Assembly (NCBI GenBank): GCA_958510825.1 | Contig: OY294046.1 | Span: 434,001 to 498,000 of the forward strand | Reading direction: 5' to 3' | DNA from: Brachypterus glaber | Lineage: Eukaryota > Arthropoda > Insecta > Coleoptera > Kateretidae | Length of the DNA stretch: 64,000 nt | Part shown: piece by piece, positions 57,471 through 64,000 of the stretch | How positions within the stretch are numbered: position 1 is the stretch's first letter | Layout of the letters: each line of letters begins with the position of its first letter | The notes under the pieces: model-generated | Database searches by the model: none | Seen by the model: only the letters and a program-made list of their open reading frames with translations | What the model was told of the DNA's origin: nothing | Translations under genes and position numbers: made by a program

Positions 57471-58428
57471 CTAACCCTTCGTTAGGCGCGCCTCTTTTTG
57501 TAACGTGGTTAGGCGCGCGGTCTACACTTGTAGACCATTTTATTTTTTGTTTAAAAAAAAACACATTTATATTTTTAAAAACCAAATATTTATTTGGTTG
57601 TATTTAAAAGTTTACATATTTTTTTCAAATTATTATTGTTTTAGTAAGTGTTAAGGGTAAAAGAAAAATGATATACAATTTTAACATATATTTTACATCT
57701 GTACGGTAATTTGTAAAAAAAAAATAAAAATAACTTAAAAAACTTTCTGAAACTAAAACATTTGTTTTTTTTTAACATGTACGATTATAAAAAAATAAAA
57801 AACACCTAAATTAAAAGAAAAAAATATTATAAAATTTTACTCGAAATCATGCAATATTTTAGTAACTCATGCGCCTTGTACATGTGCTCTTTGCAATCGT
57901 AGTTATGATGTTTTGAGCATTTTTTTTTTTTTCAATTTATTTTCCCTTCTTAGGCACATTTAGTGTCCAAAGTAATTTTTAATTTTATAGAACAGAAAAT
58001 CACCTTATTTATCAAAAACATTACGTATGAGCTCTTTCATGCCCAAAAAGACTCGTGCCAGTGTCTTCCTATAAACCGCTATTTTTTTTTGCGGTAAAGA
58101 CATATTGTATCTTTAATTTATCTTTAAACTAATAAACTAACTTTGAAAAACAATATTCACAAAAAGAAACCATAAAAACTTACACAAAATAAAAAAATGC
58201 AAAAATAAAAAAGGTAACGTGGTTACAATTGTAGACCAGGCAGGTTTCAATATAAATAAAAACAATATTATACCCATTCAAAGTGTGAATTATTACTGAT
58301 ATAATAGATTGATGCATAATGCACAGCTACTCGAAGGGGCGCAAGCGTAAACACTGCGTGTAAAAAGTTACCCAGCTAAAAAAAAGCATGGTCTACGATC
58401 GTAGACCGCGCGCCTAACGAAGGGCTAA
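57471..58428. mobile_element. piggyBac-like element with CTAA duplications
   Basis: The element spans 57475-58424. TIR CCCTTCGTTAGGCGCGC is perfect at both ends, flanked by CTAA at 57471-57474 and 58425-58428. A GGTCTAC..GTAGACC palindrome lies just inside each end and a partial copy is internal (TACAATTGTAGACC near 58225). The interior is AT-rich with no transposase. The CCCT start and 4-bp NTAA target fit piggyBac. Confidence 0.82.
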
Positions 58429-59209
58429 TGGTCGAGTGTTTACATTCTAAACATTAGCAAATTAATTAAAATAACCTAATAATAAGGTTACCTTGAATAT
58501 TGAAAACAATCTAATTGATGTCTATTCTAACCTTTTTCAAAATTGATTAATAATGATTCTAAGTCACCAAAAAAGTATCACTTTACTTTATTTGCAATCC
58601 GATTAAAGTAATTATAATATCGTAATCAAAAATTAAACTTTAAAAGAATTTTATTATACCGTGAGTGAGTTAAAAACTGGGCATGAGTAAACGTACATAT
58701 CAACTGATTTGTTTCAGCTCGTATTTTCTTGATTTAAGGTTTTAGTTTTTTTCATATGACAATAAGCGGCTTTTAACTAAATAATTGTTGATAGTATCAT
58801 TTATTTCCCATTGGAGAAACGTTTTTCTTCTTTAGTGTTATCGCCAAGTGCAGTTTAAATAATTTTTTTTTTGAATTTCGTTTCTAAAGATGTGGAAATA
58901 GTGATTTATACATCATTTTACTCTAACTTAAAGCTTAAAAAAATATTAACTAATTTTTAAAATGTTTAATTGGGTATTTCCTAAATTCCTCAACAGGTTT
59001 ACAACAAAACGAAATAGAAACAAAATTAAGAAAATAAATTGTTTAAAATGAACGTGGAATTACATTAAAAGAAAAAATCTCTTAAAAAATTCTCTAAAAC
59101 ATGTCTAATTCACATTTAAAGTTTAAGCAAAAAAATATTTACTGTTAAGTTTTTGGCAACTGTAAGGGTACAGAATTATAGTCAAAAGATGTATCTATCT
59201 TGTAGAAGA
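58429..59209. other. Unassigned AT-rich stretch
   Basis: TAAATAATTGTTGATAGTAT at about 58776 is repeated at 59711, a direct duplication of about 50 bp flanking the HINE-A copy at some distance. Nothing else is seen. Confidence 0.45.
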
Positions 59210-59501
59210 ATAGTTATTTATGGTACTAGTGGGTAAAGTAAGATATTGCCCATGAGAGGGCAATATCGGTTTACCCATGAGTGCCATACAAGGTTTTATC
59301 CAATAAATAGCTTAGAAATTCATATTTTTATTAAAAATTTTAATGACATTTACAAGAAAATAATTTGACAAGTGACAGTTGAGTGGGTAAAATAAATAAT
59401 TATCCACTCAATAAAGGAAAAGCCACGCGGGGGTTATTATTGAGTTTATCTATTTAAAATAAAGCTGGTAATTGTCTCATTATCTGTATGTATTGGATAA
59501 T
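59210..59501 (-). mobile_element. HINE-A copy 7
   Basis: Minus strand, both termini present (AATAGTTATTTATGG to GTATTGGATAA). The palindrome tip is shortened: CCCATGAGAGGGCAATATCG. Confidence 0.82.
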
Positions 59502-60183
59502 AATTATTTAAACGGTTTATTAAATTTAAAGTTATTTGACTTGGAATTTGTTAAATTTTTGTGTTCAACGTCAAACTTTGAGTAGTTTTATGTTTTTGCT
59601 AAATATTTGCGAATTTATAATAACCGCGCACGGCCGTTATAAATTCAAATCTAGCTTCCTTAAAGGACATGGAGATATAATTCTACTATGAAAATTTTCA
59701 CGGCTTGTTACTAAATAATTGTTGATAGTATCAATACATTTATTTCTCATGGGAGAAAATTAATGATATAATCTAATCTGCAAACAATTCATATTTGTAA
59801 CTCTTGTTAAGTCAGTAATTATATAAATTATAATTATTATTAGTTTTTTTTAACCAGTTGATCCACTAAAATTAAATATCATCATCATTGTCTATACAAA
59901 ACAAGAGAAAGAAAAACCCTATGTGTGTCAGGATGTTTGTATGGTTGTCCGGGTTTGAGGACCCACTTCCAGAAGAGCTAGAAACTTGAAATTTTGAATG
60001 TACACGCAGTATACCTCACGACCTCAAAAAAGTCCAAAACTTAACATCAACAAATGAAAGTTTAACGTCATATCGCAACTGTCTTGATTTTTAAGATTTT
60101 TAACATTCTGCAAAATTGGTTAGTAGATATGCTCTCTTGTTTTAAAATACTTTGACATTTAATTCATATTACTTAATTAATTA
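59502..60183. other. Unassigned AT-rich stretch
   Basis: Contains the second TAAATAATTGTTGATAGTAT copy and a CCGGGTTTGAGGACCCAC hairpin near 59949. No gene is seen. Confidence 0.45.
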
Positions 60184-60246
60184 ACTAATTATGATTATAT
60201 AAAACATTTTACTATTCCTTAAAACGACTTTTGTTTGATTAACGCA

Positions 60247-60323
60247 GTCGTCCCTCCGAAGTGACTGATCGATTTCGTGCTTTTTAGCACTCTTCAGAGC
60301 CACATATCGGTAGTAGGGACAAC
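60247..60323 (-). ncRNA. Hammerhead ribozyme, unit 1
   Basis: Read on the minus strand. Outer helix GTTGTCCCT with AGGGACGAC (9 pairs, one G-U); an internal loop; inner stem I GTGGCT with AGTCAC (6 pairs, one G-U). The core is CTGAAGA, then stem II GTGCT-AAAA-AGCAC, then GAAA. The latter leads into ATCGAT, a self-complementary stem III that could form between two molecules. Cleavage is predicted after the C of GATC, between 60267 and 60266. All invariant core positions (CUGANGA, GAAA, UH) are present. Confidence 0.85.
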
Positions 60324-60682
60324 TACGAAAATCAAATCCTTTCCATATATCTCTATATAGAGTTTAAAAATCGTTATAAGGAAAAGCAAAAACAGCTAGC
60401 GACATCTACTGCTAAAAGCAGAGACTGGATAAACCTATCGACAGTCCAAAAAAGGAAGCAGTTATTGCTTTCAAGAACCTATTGCACGCTGTCGATAGGG
60501 GGCAGATTAATCAATGCCACGGTGGACATTGCCGCCAATTGAATCCTAAACGCTAGGAGGTCACCTTTTACAGTGGTATCTGAATTAATAAACTAAATTA
60601 AATTGTTTGATATTTACAAATTTAAAAGATCTATATAAAACATTTTACTATTCCTTAAAACGACTTTTGTTTGATTAACGCA

Positions 60683-60759
60683 GTCGTCCCTCCGAAGTGA
60701 CTGATCGATTTCGTGCTTTTTAGCACTCTTCAGAGCCACATATCGGTAGTAGGGACAAC
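60683..60759 (-). ncRNA. Hammerhead ribozyme, unit 2
   Basis: Same sequence, exactly 436 bp from unit 1. Predicted cleavage between 60703 and 60702, so a minus-strand transcript would release a 436-nt monomer between units 2 and 1. Confidence 0.85.
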
Positions 60760-61118
60760 TACGAAAATCAAATCCTTTCCATATATCTCTATATAGAGTT
60801 TAAAAATCGTTATAAGGAAAAGCAAAAACAGCTAGCGACATCTACTGCTAAAAGCAGAGACTGGATAAACCTATCGACAGTCCAAAAAAGGAAGCAGTTA
60901 TTGCTTTCAAGAACCTATTGCACGCTGTCGATAGGGGGCAGATTAATCAATGCCACGGTGGACATTGCCGCCAATTGAATCCTAAACGCTAGGAGGTCAC
61001 CTTTTACAGTGGTATCTGAATTAATAAACTAAATTAAATTGTTTGATATTTACAAATTTAAAAGATCTATATAAAACATTTTACTATTCCTTAAAACGAC
61101 TTTTGTTTGATTAACGCA

Positions 61119-61195
61119 GTCGTCCCTCCGAAGTGACTGATCGATTTCGTGCTTTTTAGCACTCTTCAGAGCCACATATCGGTAGTAGGGACAAC
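61119..61195 (-). ncRNA. Hammerhead ribozyme, unit 3 (partial unit)
   Basis: Intact ribozyme in the truncated third unit. Predicted cleavage between 61139 and 61138. Confidence 0.83.
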
Positions 61196-61380
61196 TACGA
61201 AAATCAAATCCTTTCCATATATCTCTATATAGAGTTTAAAAACTGCTTCCTTTTTTGGACTGTCGATAGGTTTATCCAGTCTCTGCTTTTAGCAGTAGAT
61301 GTCGCTAGCTGTTTTTGCTTTTCCTTATAACGATTTTTAAACTCTATATAGAGATATATGGAAAGGATTTGATTTTCGTA

Positions 61381-61457
61381 GTTGTCCCTACTACCGATAT
61401 GTGGCTCTGAAGAGTGCTAAAAAGCACGAAATCGATCAGTCACTTCGGAGGGACGAC
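61381..61457 (+). ncRNA. Hammerhead ribozyme in the inverted arm
   Basis: The same motif on the plus strand. Predicted cleavage between 61437 and 61438. It could pair along its whole length with unit 3 in a read-through transcript, which would mask both. Confidence 0.83.
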
Positions 61458-61761
61458 TGCGTTAATCAAACAAAAGTCGTTTTAAGGAATAGTAAAATGT
61501 TTTATATAGATCTTTTAAATTTGTAAATATCAAACAATTTAATTTAGTTTACTAATTATGATTAATTAAAAAAAATATAAACATTTTAAAATATTTGATA
61601 ATTTTGTCTACGTGTTATGACGTTAGCCTTTCTATCTCGCAAACTTTTGACCTAATAATCGTAGGTGGGTAAATTACCCAGTGTACTTCCAGCAAATCGT
61701 AACATGACTGGCTTTAAATAAAATGCAGATAATTATTATTAGCTAGCTTATGGCGTTCATA

Positions 61762-62000
61762 AGTTATCGTGCCCACAAGATTCCTTGGGCAAAACGACCG
61801 CCAAAAATAAAGCGACCGATCGACAATTTTTTTTTGCTCGAAATTGATTTATATCGACATAAAACGTACGAAAAAAATAAGTTGAAAATTTTTGCAGGAA
61901 TACAAGGCTTTTCCAAAATTTTGAAAATATTAAAAAGGGAAAGCAATACCTGGGACAAAACTGAATTTGTACCAGTCAAAGTACACTCTAGGTATTGCAA
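61762..62000 (-). repeat. Dispersed repeat W, inverted copy
   Basis: GCTCGAAATTGATTTATATC and GACATAAAACGTACG are the reverse of words at 35200-35260. AAAAATTTTTGCAGGAATACA extends the match. Overlapping frames on both strands are not credible genes. Confidence 0.55.
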
Positions 62001-62035
62001 TACATTGTCAAGATAGTCAGTTTATAATGGACTTT

Positions 62036-62440
62036 TAATTTAACGTAAGCAACGAATTCCCTTGTAACGTAAGCAACAGATATTTCATCTTTTAATACAT
62101 AATTCAGAAACTGGTAAAGATTTAATATTTTAGCCTGACTTCCAAAAAATTTTCAAATACACATTTAGTTTTAAAAAGATTTTTTATTCTAAAACAGAAC
62201 AGATACATGTACTAAAGTCAAAATCTATGTCACAAAATGTAACGTAAGCAACAACATATAAAATTATAAATTTATCAAAAATTAAACTTATTATACTAAC
62301 TATAAATATATGTTTTATTACTTTGTTATTTACTAAAAATAAACATTGTATTTATATATTATGTCTTTTAATATAATTAACAAATTTATACATTTAAAAG
62401 TTAAAATAGGCATAAGATGTAACGTAAACAACGCTGGAAT
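62036..62440 (+). repeat. Four spaced AACGTAAGCAAC words
   Basis: TTTAACGTAAGCAACG (62041), TGTAACGTAAGCAACAG (62065), TGTAACGTAAGCAACAAC (62238) and TGTAACGTAAACAACGC (62419) occur in one orientation within AT-rich sequence. Confidence 0.6.
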
Positions 62441-62876
62441 TACCCAGGTATACAAATTCCAAATTTGAAGTTCATATCTCATCCCGTTTAAAAGCTGAAT
62501 TTTTTAAATGAAATATCTCCGCACTCATAGCATCAAATTTAAAGTGTAATACACCGTTTAAAAGAAAAATGTACGTATTTTTTAGTATCGGCTTTACAAA
62601 AATGACTTTAAATTAACAAATTATATAATGTCCTAATTAAAAAAAAATCTGTTATATTCAGGAACTGAATTAAACTAAAGAATCATATAACGTAATGTAC
62701 AGATTATATATATTAAATATAATGAAAATGAAAATTCATTATATTTAACGTATAATTTAACAATATAAAATTAGCTAGAGTTTGAAATTGCCTTTTAGGA
62801 ATTTACAAATAATTATAATTGGGCCCACAGGCCCCCGAAAAAAATAAAATCAATTACTTTTAAACAACTAGATTTG
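62441..62876. other. Mostly unassigned
   Basis: AAATTTGAAGTTCATATCTC at 62461 resembles the arms of the element at 22720-23433. Otherwise AT-rich with nothing recognised. Confidence 0.4.
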
Positions 62877-63715
62877 TTTTACGTATTTTTGGGCGCTAAA
62901 CACTAAATTGACAGTGAAAAGGGTCGGTGATCCCATAACTTTTTCAAAAATCTGCAAAATAGAATACTGGGCGAACTAGCTTGAGATCCTCAGTCCTCTA
63001 GCAAGAATTTTGGGACAATTTAAGTCGGAAAGTCGAAAACTATGACATATGTATCCTGAATTCAGCCAAATTGAACCAAGGGCGTAGATGAGGGGGGTAA
63101 TGGGGGTAATTACCCCCCTCCCCATAGACGTGGGCGCCAATTTTGTTTGCAGGGCACCAAGTTTGGTAGAAACCGTCAGGGACACAGTTTTTTTTTCTTG
63201 TTGGTATTTTTTTGGGCGCCAAGTTTAGTAGAAACCGTCAGGGACAAAGCTTTTGTCTTAGGGTATTTTTTTTGGCGCCGTCATTTTTTTTGTAGGGGCG
63301 CTACGTTTGGTAGAAACTGTCAGGGACAAAGCTTTTTTTCTTGATGGCATTTTTTGGGGGGCAATTTTTTTTTGTAGGCGCACAAAGCTTTATTTTAGGG
63401 TGTTTTTTCTTTTGCTAGGGGCGCCAAATTTGAGGCTTGAAAGGCCGGCCCTGGGTATTACCCAAAAGATCTACGCCCTTGAATGGAACCGAAATGTTGT
63501 TGTCATAATACCGTTGCACCGCGGTTTTCAATATTTTCAAACTGATCTAACACCTAAACTATTGATTTTTGGGAGTTGTGCCCTTATAAACTTTTGATTA
63601 AAATGTCGAGAATTATAACATATCCAAAATTCAGCGAAATCCGACTGAAACCACTTTTACATAAGAACGAACTTGTCCAATCATGCTCGTTTTCAGTGCC
63701 CAAAAATACGTAAGA
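62877..63715. mobile_element. TIR element (TTTTACGTATTTTTGGGC ends) with internal GGCGCC repeats
   Basis: TTTTACGTATTTTTGGGCGC on the left pairs with GCCCAAAAATACGTAAGA on the right. Related to repeat X at 35550. The centre (63130-63420) holds degenerate ~70-bp repeats with GGGCGCCAAGTTTRGTAGAA then ACCGTCAGGGACAAAGC. Short overlapping frames in this block are not genes. Confidence 0.6.
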
Positions 63716-63883
63716 AAAATATAGTATGGTCAATTGCTTAATTTTTTTGTGAACCGGTGTGGAACATGGAATGTTTCACATTAATAATGTGGAACATTCT
63801 GTAGTCTACGTATACTTGGTCTACGCGTAGCCAGGCTACTAGCCTTATCAGTATCTCAATGTTTTGCATTTTAAGCTTATAAG

Positions 63884-64000
63884 CAGTAGTCGGCGTAAAC
63901 TCAGTTATGACTCATCAACGTTGAAAATAAACACAGTAACATAGGCTTACGGAATAATTTTGCCGAATTATGAGGGAAATTTTTATAAAGGTCACTAAAT
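63884..64000 (-). mobile_element. hAT-like MITE, copy 4, cut by the window end
   Basis: Starts CAGTAGTCGGCGTAAACTCA and matches the copy at 48678 through TTTTTATAAAGGTCACTAAA. The other end lies outside the window. Confidence 0.8.

Larger units (their letters stand above)
60184..61564 (-). mobile_element. Retrozyme / Penelope-like tandem element with hammerhead ribozymes
   Basis: A 14-bp direct repeat ACTAATTATGATTA (60184-60197 and 61551-61564) brackets 1353 bp. Inside are two full 436-bp units (60198-60633, 60634-61069) that look identical by eye, a 173-bp partial third (61070-61242), and an inverted partial copy (61243-61550). Each carries a hammerhead motif. Other paired words, such as CCTATCGACAG (60434-60444) with CTGTCGATAGG (60489-60499), suggest a highly folded RNA. 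No protein is encoded. Tandem ribozyme-bearing units, a target duplication of retrotransposon length and an inverted 5' fragment are known for metazoan retrozymes and Penelope-like elements, which would supply the enzyme. Confidence 0.85.

Noticed and set aside
60198..61550. Ordinary satellite DNA
   Set aside because: Only about 2.4 direct units, an inverted end and a clean 14-bp target duplication indicate an inserted element and not a long satellite array.
63040..63597. Overlapping small proteins on both strands
   Set aside because: They arise from degenerate GGCGCC repeats and show no domain.

Overview
This window looks like intergenic or intronic DNA from a large, AT-rich, transposon-filled arthropod genome, most likely an insect (a beetle is plausible but not shown). 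I recognise no host protein-coding gene. Almost every structured stretch is a transposable element, a fragment of one, or a small tandem repeat. Apart from two non-LTR retrotransposon coding remnants, the open frames read through repeats and are not credible genes.

The most striking locus is 60184-61564. It holds an exact 436-bp tandem repeat (two full units and a partial third), followed by an inverted partial copy, all bracketed by a 14-bp direct repeat. Each unit carries a sequence with every conserved core position of a type I hammerhead ribozyme: minus strand in the three direct units, plus strand in the inverted arm. The layout matches metazoan retrozymes and Penelope-like retroelements, whose tandem transcripts self-cleave into monomers.

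The second theme is a group of non-autonomous rolling-circle-like elements, called HINE-A to HINE-D here (Helentron-associated type). They have asymmetric inverted repeats, one at the 5' tip and its partner internal, just before a long 3' palindrome. The palindromes differ between families, but all end in a similar AATAGTnATTT...ACTAGT block. HINE-A: 9.7, 12.2, 16.1, 26.7, 28.8, 36.3 and 59.2 kb. HINE-B: 13.2, 15.0, 16.6 and 45.6 kb, plus a three-copy tandem array at 38.7-42.1 kb. HINE-C: 17.1, 25.4, 27.3, 37.7, 42.4, 43.1, 45.3 and 49.8 kb. HINE-D: 18.5-21.2 kb, split by a 5'-truncated non-LTR retrotransposon encoding reverse transcriptase.

The rest is a dense set of cut-and-paste miniature elements with terminal inverted repeats. 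Several show diagnostic target duplications: two related families of 8-bp-TSD elements (8.3, 14.1, 48.7 and 63.9 kb; and 33.5 and 55.7 kb), a piggyBac-like element with CTAA flanks (57.5 kb), a Harbinger-like palindrome with TAA flanks (35.7 kb and others), and TA-flanked Tc1/mariner-like elements (4.3 and 50.6 kb). tRNA-derived SINEs with pol III boxes lie at 5.4, 17.6, 53.3 and 54.3 kb. Nested insertions are common: a SINE in a TIR element, a retrotransposon tail in an 8-bp-TSD element, a MITE in a minisatellite.

All boundaries were read by eye and are approximate unless a target duplication fixes them. Superfamily names for non-coding elements are inferences from termini and target duplications, not from a transposase.
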